From positions 1 through 64,000 of the forward strand of contig NZ_JBAYPG010000008.1 in assembly GCF_041677825.1 (NCBI RefSeq): a DNA stretch of 64,000 bases, in the 5' to 3' direction. Made by a program: the position numbers and the translations under genes. The DNA comes from Castellaniella sp041677825 (GTDB lineage Bacteria > Pseudomonadota > Gammaproteobacteria > Burkholderiales > Burkholderiaceae_B). Below the pieces are notes generated by a model that worked only from the letters and a program-made list of their open reading frames with translations, searched no databases and had not been told where the DNA came from. This document shows positions 32,979 to 42,013 of this stretch, one piece after another. Position 1 is the stretch's first letter; every line of letters begins with the position of its first letter.

Positions 32979-33754
32979 GGGCTGTCTGCAGTGGCTGCAG
33001 CCTGTATTTGGCCGACGATGTACTTGCGTACCCGTTCGTCGTCGAGAACCTGCGCCACCGGGCCGTCTGCAATGATGGTGCCTTCGTAGAAGGCGATGAC
33101 GCGGCTCGCGTAGCGGGTGACGATTTCCATGTCGTGCTCGATGAACATGATCGTGGCGTCGGTCTGGCGCACCCCGGCCATGACGGTTTCCATCAGGGGA
33201 AATTTCTCGTCGACGGCCACACCGCTGGTGGGTTCATCGAGCATCAACAGCGATGGGCCCGAAATCATTGCCATGGAGATGTCCAGCAGCTTGCGCACGC
33301 CCTGGGCCAGTGCGCTGACCGGGGCATCGGCATGCGGGTCGATGCCGAACGTGCTCAGGACCCCGAGCGCGGTCTTTCTGGCTGCCGCGTTGTTCAGCGG
33401 TGTGAAGAAGCTGGCCGTACCGATGCGCAGGGACGCAAAGGCCACCAGCATGTTTTCCATGACGGTGAGCCCCGGAAAGAGTTGCGCGACCTGGAAGGAG
33501 CGCGTCAGCCCCGCCTTGCACACCGCAGCGGGTGCCCGCCCGGTGATGTCCTGCCCCAGGAAGCGGATCGTGCCGGTGGTGGGTGTGAGGTAACCCGTCA
33601 CCATGTTGACGAAGGTCGTCTTGCCGGCCCCGTTGGCGCCGATGATGGCGATGATCTCGCCTTCGGTGACTTCGATGTTGATATCGGCTGCCGCGACGAC
33701 GGCGCCAAAGGCCTTGTTCAGGTCACGGACCTCGAGGATCGTTTTCTGCGTCAT
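32975..33754 (-). CDS. ABC transporter ATP-binding protein, LivG type
   Basis: 259 residues from ATG 33754. Walker A GANGAGKTT at 39-47, TRSFQVAQLFPGLTVMENMLVA as in LivG, Walker B LLMLDEPTSGV, and H-loop EHDMEIVT. The signature motif is weak (LAQGVRKLLDIS rather than LSxGxQ). The open frame continues far upstream inside livM, but ATG 33754 overlapping the permease stop by four bases is the family start. Confidence 0.92.
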   Translation of the reverse strand: MTQKTILEVRDLNKAFGAVVAAADINIEVTEGEIIAIIGANGAGKTTFVNMVTGYLTPTTGTIRFLGQDITGRAPAAVCKAGLTRSFQVAQLFPGLTVMENMLVAFASLRIGTASFFTPLNNAAARKTALGVLSTFGIDPHADAPVSALAQGVRKLLDISMAMISGPSLLMLDEPTSGVAVDEKFPLMETVMAGVRQTDATIMFIEHDMEIVTRYASRVIAFYEGTIIADGPVAQVLDDERVRKYIVGQIQAAATADSP

Positions 33755-34722
33755 GACGGTGCCTTGCCGCGGCGCTTGATTCGGGCCGATGACCGGGCGG
33801 GTTGGATGAGCGACCACAGGCCATCGGGCAGGAAAAAGATGATCAGTACCAGTACCGTGCCCAGGATCAACTGCCAGGCATCGGGTGCGAATTCGAGGGC
33901 ATAGGTGCGTACGAACTCGAAGAGGGTGGAACCCACGAACGCGGCCATGACGCTGCCGGATCCCCCGAGGAGCGCGATGAAGATGAATTCCCCGGATTGC
34001 GTCCAGTACGTCATGTTGGGCCCCACGTGACCGTAGTTGATCGCTGTCAGTGCGCCGCCCAGGGCCGCCAGGGTTGCAGCGATGATGTAGGTGCCGTAGA
34101 AGATGCGGTTCGGGGTCGCCCCCAGATATTGAAGCCGGACTTCGTTTTCCCCGGCCGCCAGGCAGGCGAAACCGACTTCTGATTTGTAGTAGATGTGGGT
34201 GAGAATCGAGAGAATCGCCGCCAGGGCGCAAGCCACCAGGTAGATCAGCAGGCTCGCCTGCCCCGCGGTCAGCTCGATGCCCAGCGCGGTGACGCGGGCC
34301 ACATTGAAACCGTCGGTGCTGCCCAGAGCCTGAGACTGCGAAAGCATGCCGTAGAGAATCATGGCAATCGCCAGGCTGAACATGGCGAAGAAGATCTCCC
34401 GGAATCGGCTCATGAGCAGGCCGATGACGGCGCCGCTGACGATGCCGATGATGGCGGCGAAGACCAGCAGCAGCACGATGTCCGTGATGCCCAGCAACTG
34501 CCCTCCGAGGCCTACGACATAGCCGCCGATGCAGTAGTACAGGCCTTGCCCGAATGACACCAGCCCGCCGCGCATGAGGAGAATGACGCCAATCACGACG
34601 AGCGCCTTGGCAATGATGTTCACGATGGTGGACAGCAGCCACAACGGGAATACCACAGCGCCGAGGGCCAGCAGCAGGGCGGCCAGCACGATGGCGATGA
34701 AGCTGTAGTCGATTTGCCGCAT
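33751..34722 (-). CDS. ABC transporter permease, LivM type
   Basis: 323 residues with about nine membrane helices. LivM-like motifs: NIIAKALVVIGVILLMRGGLVSFGQGLYY, and the cytoplasmic EAA-type loop AGENEVRLQYLGATPNRI...; then LGGSGSVMAAFVGSTLFEFVR near the end. Pairs with the LivH-type permease. Starts on the last base of the preceding gene. Confidence 0.92.
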   Translation of the reverse strand: MRQIDYSFIAIVLAALLLALGAVVFPLWLLSTIVNIIAKALVVIGVILLMRGGLVSFGQGLYYCIGGYVVGLGGQLLGITDIVLLLVFAAIIGIVSGAVIGLLMSRFREIFFAMFSLAIAMILYGMLSQSQALGSTDGFNVARVTALGIELTAGQASLLIYLVACALAAILSILTHIYYKSEVGFACLAAGENEVRLQYLGATPNRIFYGTYIIAATLAALGGALTAINYGHVGPNMTYWTQSGEFIFIALLGGSGSVMAAFVGSTLFEFVRTYALEFAPDAWQLILGTVLVLIIFFLPDGLWSLIQPARSSARIKRRGKAPS

Positions 34723-35618
34723 CAGATTTTCCTCGTGCTGGCGAGCGCGAAAAGGCCGCGAGGCTTGAAAATGAGCACCAGCGCCATGACGCCGTAGATC
34801 ACGAAGAGTTCGAGTTCGGGATACAGGTTGACCGCTGCCGCCCGCGCCAGGCCGATCAGGATCGACCCGACCAGCGCGCCCTGGATGCTGCCCAGCCCCC
34901 CGGTCACCACCACGGCAAAGGCCAGCACGATGATTTCGATGCCGATGCCCGGGGTCACCGCAATGGCCGGGGCGACCAGCCCGCCAGCCAGGGTGCCGAG
35001 CGCCGCCCCGACCGAAAATGTGATGACGAAGAGCCGGCGGACATTGATGCCCATCGTGATGGCGAGTTCACGATCGTGGATGACGGCCCTCAGGAGCTTG
35101 CCCTGGCGTGTGCGGTTCAGGCCGAACCAGAGCAGGAATGCCACCAATGCCGCGACGCCGACCATGGCGAGATCGTAGTTGACGAACACCAGGTCGCCGA
35201 CGTCGGTACTGCCGAACAGCGAGTAGGGTTCGGGGGCGTAATAGGACTGGACACCCCACATGAGTTTGATGATGTCCTCGAACATCAGCAACAGGCCGAA
35301 GGTCACGAGCACCATGACGATCTGGTCACGATCCATTAGAAAGCGCAGTACCCCGCGCTCGATGACAAAGCCCACCAGCGCGCCGACGGCGAGGGCAATG
35401 ACGAACATCAGGACAATGCCGCCATACGGGGGCAGACCTGCGGACCAGTACCATCCGGCCAGCGAGGCAACGGTATAGGCGCCGATGGCGTAAAAACTGC
35501 CGTGAGCCATGTTCAGGATGCGCATCACGCCGTAGATCAGCGACAGGCCGGCGGCAATGATGAACAGCCAGGAGGCATAGATGAAGCCATCGATGACGAT
35601 GGCGAGAAAGGTCATCAT
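34722..35618 (-). CDS. ABC transporter permease, LivH type
   Basis: 298 residues, eight or so helices. LivH/AmiS-like signatures: GLSLIYGVMRILNMAHGSFYAIGAY at the N-terminus and the coupling loop VIHDRELAITMGINVRRLFVITFSVGAALGTLAGG. The last helix follows GGLGSIQGALVGSILIGLARA. First permease gene after the binding protein gene. Confidence 0.93.
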   Translation of the reverse strand: MMTFLAIVIDGFIYASWLFIIAAGLSLIYGVMRILNMAHGSFYAIGAYTVASLAGWYWSAGLPPYGGIVLMFVIALAVGALVGFVIERGVLRFLMDRDQIVMVLVTFGLLLMFEDIIKLMWGVQSYYAPEPYSLFGSTDVGDLVFVNYDLAMVGVAALVAFLLWFGLNRTRQGKLLRAVIHDRELAITMGINVRRLFVITFSVGAALGTLAGGLVAPAIAVTPGIGIEIIVLAFAVVVTGGLGSIQGALVGSILIGLARAAAVNLYPELELFVIYGVMALVLIFKPRGLFALASTRKI

Positions 35619-35699
35619 CTTCTGGGATCGGAATGCAGATTGTGACGGGATCCCCCAGGGCGCCCGCGGGCATCCGGGGGGATTGTGCAGGCTGCCGGA

Positions 35700-36989
35700 T
35701 CAGTCACACTGCGCGCCAGGGAAGCCGGCCTCGATCCAGTCGAGGCTCTTGGCCCCTTCGGGCGCAATGACGCAGTTGGGCTGGTAGCGGATGACGTTTT
35801 CCAGGGTGGGCTTGCCATCGACCAGCTTGAAGGTGCCATACGCCAGCTCGGTGGCTGCCTGGTGGCCATTGTGACGATTCAGGCTCACCTTTCCGGCCGG
35901 GGTGTCGTACTCGATGCCCTTGAGCGCAGCGCGGATCTGTTCCATGTCGGGCGCGCTGCTGCCGGACTCGGCGGCCGCCTTGTCGGCCGCCGCCTTGAGC
36001 GCAAGGACCGACTGCGCCATGTAGTAGGCGGGGAAGGTGGGCTGCTCGCCGTATTTTTTCTCGTACTCGGCGCGGAACCAGTCGTTGAAGTCGGAATCGG
36101 GCGCCAGGATGCCGCCGTTGCCGCGCACCCCGATGATGGTGCCGTCGGGGATCTGTTTGGCCAGTGTGTTCAGTGCCGTGCCCCCCGTGGTCAGGAGACC
36201 GGTCTGGCTCTTGAACAGGCCGCGCGGGGCCGCTTGAAGGATCAGCGCATCGAGGTCACCCCCCCAGAAGCTGGAATGGATGAGATCGGCCTTGTTGCGC
36301 GACAAGGCAGTGACTTCGGCACCATATTGGCCGGCCAGGAATTTCGGGAAGAGTTCGGACTTGATTTCGACTTCGGGCTTGAGCTGCTGCAGTGACTTGG
36401 AGAAATCCCGCCATGATTCCTGGCCCCAGCCGTAGTTCTGATTGATGCCTGAAATGGTGTTGACGTCATCCCGGGTGGCGAGCACATAGCGGGCTGCCGC
36501 GATGTTCTCGACGTCTTGCGTGTTCATGGTGCGGAAGACGTATTCCTTGGGGCCTTCCTCGAAGGTGCGCACCGTGCCGCAGTAGTAGAACAACGTGAGC
36601 GTCTTCAGTTCTTCGGCCACCGGGGCCACTGCAAGGCACGAGCCCGACGAGGCGTAGCCGACGACGGCATCCACGCCCTGACGCAACACCGCATTGCGGT
36701 ATTCGGCCACCGGGTCTACGGCCTCGTCGACGTAGACGGTTTCGATCTGGCGCCCGCCAATGCCGGCTGCAGTGTAGGGCGCGGGCAGGGTGCCGTTGTT
36801 GATCGCTTCGATGATCAGGTCGGCGCCATTGCGTGACGGGATGCCGACAGGGCCCGAGACCGGGCCGGAGTAGAACGAAATCAAGCCGAGCTTCAGCGGG
36901 TCTTGGGCCTGTGCGCCTTGCGCCATGGCCATCATGCCGGATGCAAGAATCAGGGCACTGAGGGTGCGGAGTCGTGTTTTGGTGTGCAT
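35700..36989 (-). CDS. ABC transporter substrate-binding protein (Liv/amide/urea type)
   Basis: 429 residues with a signal peptide (LRTLSALILASGMMAMAQGAQA; cleavage about residue 28). Type I periplasmic binding fold of the HAAT family: LKLGLISFYSGPVSGPVGIPSRNGADL, VVGYASSGSCLAVAPVAEELKTL, FRTMNTQDVENIAAARYVL. Related proteins bind branched-chain amino acids, urea or short amides. GGAG lies eight bases before ATG 36989. It heads the operon that ends with nitrilase and is divergent from the TrmB-type regulator. Confidence 0.92.
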   Translation of the reverse strand: MHTKTRLRTLSALILASGMMAMAQGAQAQDPLKLGLISFYSGPVSGPVGIPSRNGADLIIEAINNGTLPAPYTAAGIGGRQIETVYVDEAVDPVAEYRNAVLRQGVDAVVGYASSGSCLAVAPVAEELKTLTLFYYCGTVRTFEEGPKEYVFRTMNTQDVENIAAARYVLATRDDVNTISGINQNYGWGQESWRDFSKSLQQLKPEVEIKSELFPKFLAGQYGAEVTALSRNKADLIHSSFWGGDLDALILQAAPRGLFKSQTGLLTTGGTALNTLAKQIPDGTIIGVRGNGGILAPDSDFNDWFRAEYEKKYGEQPTFPAYYMAQSVLALKAAADKAAAESGSSAPDMEQIRAALKGIEYDTPAGKVSLNRHNGHQAATELAYGTFKLVDGKPTLENVIRYQPNCVIAPEGAKSLDWIEAGFPGAQCD

Positions 36990-37154
36990 GCGGGTGCTCC
37001 AGGATAACTCGAGAAGGTTTTGCGAGATGCGTGGACTGCAGTTGTCGGTGTATTCGGACGTATCTTCAAAGCGTGCATCAGCCATGCTACTGTATGAAAT
37101 TATATGTTTTTATAGGTATTAACACTTACGCCTACCGGTTCATTACGGTCGGAT

Positions 37155-37192
37155 TTTCCTGACATAATCCATGTTGTCGAAATTTCCTGACA
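37155..37192 (+). promoter_or_regulatory. Direct repeat TTTCCTGACA x2, candidate operator
   Basis: Identical decamers at 37155-37164 and 37183-37192, 28 bases apart, lie just before the TrmB-type gene and on the shared spacer with the nitrilase/ABC operon. The first is flanked by GGATT/AATCC arms and is next to CATAAT, a possible -10. Position fits autoregulation by the adjacent regulator. Confidence 0.5.
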
Positions 37193-37205
37193 GATCTTGG
37201 TGGAT

Positions 37206-37943
37206 ATGGTGAACGTTGACAGCATTCTTGAACAGGTGGGCCTGAGTGGCTCACGGGCGCGTTTCTACCTGGCGGCCCTCGCGCATGGTGAAGCCACTGT
37301 TGCACAGGTTGCAAAGAGGGCCGGCGTAGGCCGCACCAATGCCTACGAGATCCTGAACGCACTGGTACGAGACGGGCTGTTGAACCAGATCGAGAAGTCG
37401 GGCAAGACCTATGTCGTGGCCGAGAACCCCAATACGCTGCTCGGCAAGGCGCAAAATGCCGTGCATGGTGTGGAATCGATCCTGCCGGACCTCCAGGCGC
37501 TCTACAGTGATTCGCTGACCAAACCGCGCATTCGCTACTATTCCGGCGTGGAGGGCATCGTCAATGTCATGAATGACAGCCTCACCTGCCGTTCCAGAAC
37601 GCTGCACGGCATTCTGTCCATGGCCGAGCTGCTCAATGTGCCGGGCAAGGATTTCATGCGCGACCATATAAAAAGGCGTATCGAAGCCGGCATCTGGCTG
37701 AACGTGATCCGCAGCGAGAGCGAAGAAATCGAACTGATATGGCCTTCATCTGCACAAGAACTGCGCGAAGTGCGCATGTCGCGCCATGGTGCCCCCTTCA
37801 CCATGACCAGCTATGTCTATGATGACAAGGTGGCGTATATCTCCTCGAAGAAAGAAAACTTTGCGATGATCGTCCAGAGTGCCGAATTTGCGGGCCTGCA
37901 GAAGATGCTTTTCGAGACGCTCTGGGCCAGTTGCCAGGCCTGA
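37206..37943 (+). CDS. TrmB-type HTH transcriptional regulator
   Basis: 245 residues from ATG 37206. N-terminal winged helix (ILEQVGLSGSRARFYLAALAHGEATVAQVAKRAGVGRTNAYEILNALVRDGLL) matches the TrmB family, best known in archaea as sugar-sensing regulators. The C-terminal part (RIRYYSGVEGIVNVMNDSL ... PFTMTSYVYDDKVAYISSKKENFAMIVQSAEFAGLQKMLFETLW) resembles a PLD-like effector domain of that group. Divergent from the nitrilase/ABC operon, so probably its regulator. TTG 37197 and GTG 37200 are alternative starts. Confidence 0.8.
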   Translation: MVNVDSILEQVGLSGSRARFYLAALAHGEATVAQVAKRAGVGRTNAYEILNALVRDGLLNQIEKSGKTYVVAENPNTLLGKAQNAVHGVESILPDLQALYSDSLTKPRIRYYSGVEGIVNVMNDSLTCRSRTLHGILSMAELLNVPGKDFMRDHIKRRIEAGIWLNVIRSESEEIELIWPSSAQELREVRMSRHGAPFTMTSYVYDDKVAYISSKKENFAMIVQSAEFAGLQKMLFETLWASCQA

Positions 37944-38167
37944 ACCTGGCATCCTCGCCGCCCCGCGCGGGCGCGGTTTGCCGCGCACCGGGCCAGGGCC
38001 CGATCGGGCCAGTTTCCCCGCTCGGGGCCGAAGACCGGTATCATCAGCATCTGCAGCTGGCAGCCAAGGCTGCAGCATCTGCTGTCCTTGGGCCGGGCTG
38101 CAGGCTGCCCAGGGTTCGGTAGTGCATCATCGAGGCCCGACCCATCAACCAAAGAGGCAAGACGACC

Positions 38168-38749
38168 ATGGCGACCTACAGCAGTCTGACGATCATACGC
38201 AACGAACATAAATCCCTGTCGGTCATGTTGCGCTCGGCCCTGATGCTGGTCCAGCAGGGGCCTGGTCACGACGCAGAGGCGTTTTTCCGGTCCTTGCGCG
38301 CCATGCTGCTGTACATCGACGAATTTCCGGAACGCCTGCATCATCCGAAGGAAACGCAGTTGCTGTTTCCACGCATCGTGCGCGCGGTGCCGGATGCGTC
38401 GGCGATCGTGATGCGGCTCGATCACGACCACGAATTCACCGAAAAAGTCGTGCCCCAGCTGCTCATCGAGCTGGTCGCCTGGGAGATGATAGGCGCTTCG
38501 CGTCAGGGCACGTTCGTGCGCAGCTTCGAACGCTACGTGCGGCTGTACCTGACGCACATGCAACAGGAAGAAGACGAAATCCTGCCCCTGGCCGAGCGCC
38601 ATTTCACGCAGGACGACTGGAAAGAGCTCGATGCGGCCTTCGAGGCCAACCAGGACACGATGACCAGGGCCGAGGCACCCACGCAAGAGTACGAACAGCT
38701 GTTTGCCCAGATTCTCAGGATGACCCCGGCGCCTTTCGGCCTGGGGTGA
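38168..38749 (+). CDS. Hemerythrin-domain protein
   Basis: 193 residues, all-helical. Di-iron ligand pattern: NEHKSL (His14), LHHPKETQLLFP, LDHDHEFTEK and THMQQEEDEILPLAERHF. Hemerythrin-like proteins of this group bind oxygen or NO or take part in iron-sulfur repair. AAAGAGGCAAGACGACC precedes the ATG, giving a usable ribosome site. Next gene is a secreted cupredoxin-like protein on the same strand, 129 bases on. Confidence 0.9.
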   Translation: MATYSSLTIIRNEHKSLSVMLRSALMLVQQGPGHDAEAFFRSLRAMLLYIDEFPERLHHPKETQLLFPRIVRAVPDASAIVMRLDHDHEFTEKVVPQLLIELVAWEMIGASRQGTFVRSFERYVRLYLTHMQQEEDEILPLAERHFTQDDWKELDAAFEANQDTMTRAEAPTQEYEQLFAQILRMTPAPFGLG

Positions 38750-38878
38750 GCCACGCAGGCATGTCCATCCCGATCCATGTCTTTGGCTACGGGTTTGTAC
38801 TGGCTTGACGGCCTGATCTTGAAGATTAAAGTAACTCCATAGACCTCGCCGAAAGGACGACGGGGCCCTGGAGGCTCT

Positions 38879-39895
38879 ATGGAATCGTCATTCAGTGCAT
38901 TGTCCCGTCGCTGCCCGGCGGCCTGTTCCTGCCGCCGGTCCGGTCCCTGCCGCCTGTCTTCTCGTGCAGTCGCCGTACCGGACACCATCCCGCGATGCCC
39001 GCAGACAGGGGGCGAGCAACCGCATTGCGCGCGTCGCGCCATCCTGGCCTGGCTGGGCCTGGCCGGGCTTGCGGCAGTACTGCCTGTCCATGCTGCGAGC
39101 CCGATCCGGAAGGGGGCCGGCAGGTACCCGAAACTTGATATCGTGGCCGAAGATTTCCGCTTTGAACTCCCGAGCCGGATCGCTGCAGGGCATACGGAAA
39201 TCACATTGAAAAACAGGGGTTCTGCAGCGCACCACGCCATGCTCATGCGTCTGAATCCCGGAAAGACCCTGGCTGAATTCATGGACATCGCGCGCAATGG
39301 CGATGTGGGTGCCCTGTTCTCGGTCTCATCTTCTGTGGGAGGGCCAGGCTCGATAGATCACGACCAGGAATCCACAGTCATTGTGGATCTGGCCGCCGGT
39401 CAGCATGTCGTGATCTGCATCATACCGGGGGCCAGTGGCCTGCCTCATTACAAGATGGACATGCTGTCACCGTTGATGGTGACCCCGGCCGCATCGGGAC
39501 GCCCGCAGCCCAGCGCCGCCGTGGCGATCGACATGATCGATTTCTCGTTTGCAGGGATGCCGCAAACAATGCCTGCGGGACGGCAGCTGTGGAAGGTCAT
39601 TGACACGGGCAGGCAGTTGCACGAACTCGCACTGAATCGCATTGCACGAGGGGTCACGTTCGCACAGGTCGCTGAAATCCTGAGGAACACCCCTCCGGAT
39701 TCGCTGGGCACCCTTGCCGGATCGGCTCCGTTCACGGCAATGGCGGGGGTGGCACCCATGGGGCCCGGCGGGACCAACTGGGCCGTTCTGGATCTGGAGC
39801 CGGCCGATTATTTTGCGATCTGCTTTGTACCCGACCCCAAAACAGGCAAGCCGCACTTCGACCTCGGGATGATCCGGCCATTCTCGGTGCGCTGA
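38879..39895 (+). CDS. Secreted protein with two cupredoxin-like domains
   Basis: 338 residues. GGAGG lies five bases before ATG 38879. A Cys- and Arg-rich leader of about 50 residues precedes RRAILAWLGLAGLAAVLPVHAA, a signal-like helix (52-73). Two similar domains follow, about 84-202 and 214-338. Each has a DFxF strand, an AG turn, an early His (118/119; 248), then C180-x9-H190-x4-M195 and C315-x10-H326-x4-M331. That His...Cys...His...Met order is the type 1 copper pattern. No copper gene is adjacent and no named family was recognised; copper binding is an inference from ligand order. Confidence 0.7.
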   Translation: MESSFSALSRRCPAACSCRRSGPCRLSSRAVAVPDTIPRCPQTGGEQPHCARRAILAWLGLAGLAAVLPVHAASPIRKGAGRYPKLDIVAEDFRFELPSRIAAGHTEITLKNRGSAAHHAMLMRLNPGKTLAEFMDIARNGDVGALFSVSSSVGGPGSIDHDQESTVIVDLAAGQHVVICIIPGASGLPHYKMDMLSPLMVTPAASGRPQPSAAVAIDMIDFSFAGMPQTMPAGRQLWKVIDTGRQLHELALNRIARGVTFAQVAEILRNTPPDSLGTLAGSAPFTAMAGVAPMGPGGTNWAVLDLEPADYFAICFVPDPKTGKPHFDLGMIRPFSVR

Positions 39896-40040
39896 GCCTC
39901 CTGTATCATTCATCCCGGGCCGCTACCTTGTGGCCAGCGCCATGGTGTCCCTGCGGAGCCTGGGGGGCAGGCGCCGAATGAATATTAATGAACATTCAAC
40001 ACTCTTTGTGCGTTGCCGCGTGTTCCCTGGGAGACTCGAT

Positions 40041-40769
40041 ATGCGTGCACTGCTTTTGCTGTGGATATGGGTCGGGCTGGCTACGCCGGTCCTGGCGGCC
40101 TCATGGGGCTATGAAGGGGATGCAGGGCCCTCGCATTGGGGGGCATTGAGTCCGGAGTTTGGCGTTTGCGATACAGGTCGCAATCAGTCTCCGGTGGATA
40201 TCCACAATGCGTTGCCCGCCAGCATGGCGCCCCTGAGCCTGCAATATGATGCAGGTCCAGGCGCACGGATCACGAATAATGGCCACACGATTCAGGTGGA
40301 TTTTGAACGAGGCAATGATCTGATTCTTGATGGTGAAAGTTTCGCGCTGGTCCAGATGCACTTTCATGCGCCCGCCGAACACACCATCAACGGCCGGCAA
40401 TATCCGTTTGAAGCGCACCTGGTTCATGCCAATGACAACGGCGATCTGGCTGTGCTCGGTGTCCTGTTCGAGGAAGGTGCCCCCCATCTGGGTCTGATGC
40501 GCCTGTGGTCCCACATGCCCGTCGACGCAGGGGTCACCCAGCCCATGCAGATCAAGGTTCTACCGTCCAGCCTGCTGCCTGCCAGACTGGATCACTACCG
40601 TTTCTCCGGATCCCTGACGACGCCGCCCTGTTCGGAAGGCGTGCGCTGGCTGGTGCTGGAGAATCCGGTGCAGGCCTCGTCGCAGCAGATCGAGACCTTT
40701 CGCAGCGTCATGGGCCAGGACACCAATCGGCCGATTCAGCCCTTGAACGGACGGGTGATTGTCCGTTGA
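40041..40769 (+). CDS. Alpha-type carbonic anhydrase, periplasmic
   Basis: 242 residues with signal peptide MRALLLLWIWVGLATPVLA. Interconverts CO2 and bicarbonate. Zinc ligands His107 and His109 (MHFHAP) and His126 (EAHLVH), the proton-network Glu113 (AEH), and the SLTTPPCSEGVRWLV substrate loop are all present. Cys43 and the PPC Cys probably form the usual disulfide. GGGAGA precedes ATG 40041; longer in-frame starts would bury the signal peptide. Its stop codon lies inside a 20-base tandem duplication. Confidence 0.95.
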   Translation: MRALLLLWIWVGLATPVLAASWGYEGDAGPSHWGALSPEFGVCDTGRNQSPVDIHNALPASMAPLSLQYDAGPGARITNNGHTIQVDFERGNDLILDGESFALVQMHFHAPAEHTINGRQYPFEAHLVHANDNGDLAVLGVLFEEGAPHLGLMRLWSHMPVDAGVTQPMQIKVLPSSLLPARLDHYRFSGSLTTPPCSEGVRWLVLENPVQASSQQIETFRSVMGQDTNRPIQPLNGRVIVR

Positions 40770-40797
40770 ACCTGGGTATTGTCCGTTGAACCCGGGT
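40758..40797 (+). repeat. 20-bp tandem duplication spanning the carbonic anhydrase stop codon
   Basis: Unit ATTGTCCGTTGAACCTGGGT at 40758-40777 is followed by a copy with one change (T to C) at 40778-40797. The first copy holds the last codons and stop of the gene. Confidence 0.92.
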
Positions 40798-40826
40798 ATT
40801 CCAATATAGACAGGCTTGCAACGCAC

Positions 40827-41942
40827 ATGAAGAATGGACATGACACCAGGAATGAACCTGCTGCGAAGAGCAGTCATGCTGCGCTGAGCAGTCATCACAC
40901 CAGCAACGATCATGAAGCATGCCAAGGCACTCCCGTGACAGAATGGGCAAAGACCTGCATAACGGATGTGCCCGGGATCCGACTGGGGCATTGCACATTG
41001 TCTGCCCGCCCGACGGGGTGTTCGGTGCTCCTGTTTGAAGACAGTGCATGTGCAAGCGTCGATGTGCGTGGCGCAGCACCCGGAACACGGGAAACAGATC
41101 TGCTGGATCCGGTGAATTTCGTCCAGGAGGTCCACGCCATTGTCCTGTCGGGCGGCAGCGCCTATGGGTTGGCAGCAGCGCAGGGCGTGATGCAGTACCT
41201 CGAAGAAAACAAGGCTGGGTTCGCACTCGGAAATGGCGTCATTCCCATCGTGCCTGCTGCGGTTCTCATGGATCTGGAAGTCGGGGATTTTGCCGTGCGT
41301 CCTGACGCACAGGCGGGGTATCTGGCCTGTCAGGCCGCCACGGCGGCCCCGTCGCCACAAGGCAATATTGGCGCAGGCGCGGGTGCAACCGTAGGCAAGA
41401 TGTTCGGCATGGCGCATGCCATGAAAGCGGGTCTGGGCACTGCCAGCCACACGGTGCCAGGTACGAACATCGTGGTGGGGGCCGTCGTGGCGGTGAACGC
41501 GGTCGGGGATATCCAGGCGCCCGATTCGCCGACGATTCTCGCCGGCGCCCGTACGCCAGATGGCCGGGGTTTTCGCAGCACGGCACAGGCCATCATGCAG
41601 GGCTATCGGGTCGGCAATCTTCAGTCATCCAATACCACGATTGGTGCCATTGCCACCAATGTATCCCTGAACAAGGCGCAACTCAGGAAAATCGCGGCCA
41701 TGGCGCACGATGGTTTTGCGCGCACAATCAACCCCATCCATACCATGTGGGACGGCGACACCATTTTCGCCGTTTCAACAGGCCGGGAAAGCGGCCACGA
41801 CGCCGACATCACGGCGCTCGGAACCATTGCCGCCATTGTCATGGCACAAGCCGTGGTCCACGCCACCATCAACGCCCAGGGCATCGCCGAGCTGAATTTG
41901 CCCGCACACCGGGACATGCTCCGCCCACACGCCACGACATGA
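40827..41942 (+). CDS. P1-family (DmpA/NylC-like) self-processing hydrolase
   Basis: 371 residues. Ntn-type hydrolase of the DmpA/NylC fold: ITDVPGIRLGHCT, AIVLSGGSAYGLAAAQGVMQYLEE, GAGAGATVGKM, PGTNIVVGAVVAVNAVGD, and SSNTTIGAIATN with likely autocleavage between Asn269 and Thr270, making Thr the nucleophile. Relatives are aminopeptidases (DmpA) or nylon-oligomer endo-hydrolases (NylC); the gene may act on amides or beta-peptides. The first 40 residues are His/Ser-rich and poorly ordered; no strong ribosome site was seen, and GTG 40935 is an alternative start. Confidence 0.88.
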   Translation: MKNGHDTRNEPAAKSSHAALSSHHTSNDHEACQGTPVTEWAKTCITDVPGIRLGHCTLSARPTGCSVLLFEDSACASVDVRGAAPGTRETDLLDPVNFVQEVHAIVLSGGSAYGLAAAQGVMQYLEENKAGFALGNGVIPIVPAAVLMDLEVGDFAVRPDAQAGYLACQAATAAPSPQGNIGAGAGATVGKMFGMAHAMKAGLGTASHTVPGTNIVVGAVVAVNAVGDIQAPDSPTILAGARTPDGRGFRSTAQAIMQGYRVGNLQSSNTTIGAIATNVSLNKAQLRKIAAMAHDGFARTINPIHTMWDGDTIFAVSTGRESGHDADITALGTIAAIVMAQAVVHATINAQGIAELNLPAHRDMLRPHATT

Positions 41943-42013
41943 TCCAGCCGCACGCTGCGGCCTGATCAAATTCCAACAGATATCCATCAGGAGCGGCGAA
42001 CATACACAGACCG

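Noticed and set aside
33755..34642. N-terminal extension of the LivG-type gene
   Set aside because: The frame is open upstream, but this is inside the permease gene and the translation is not ABC-like.
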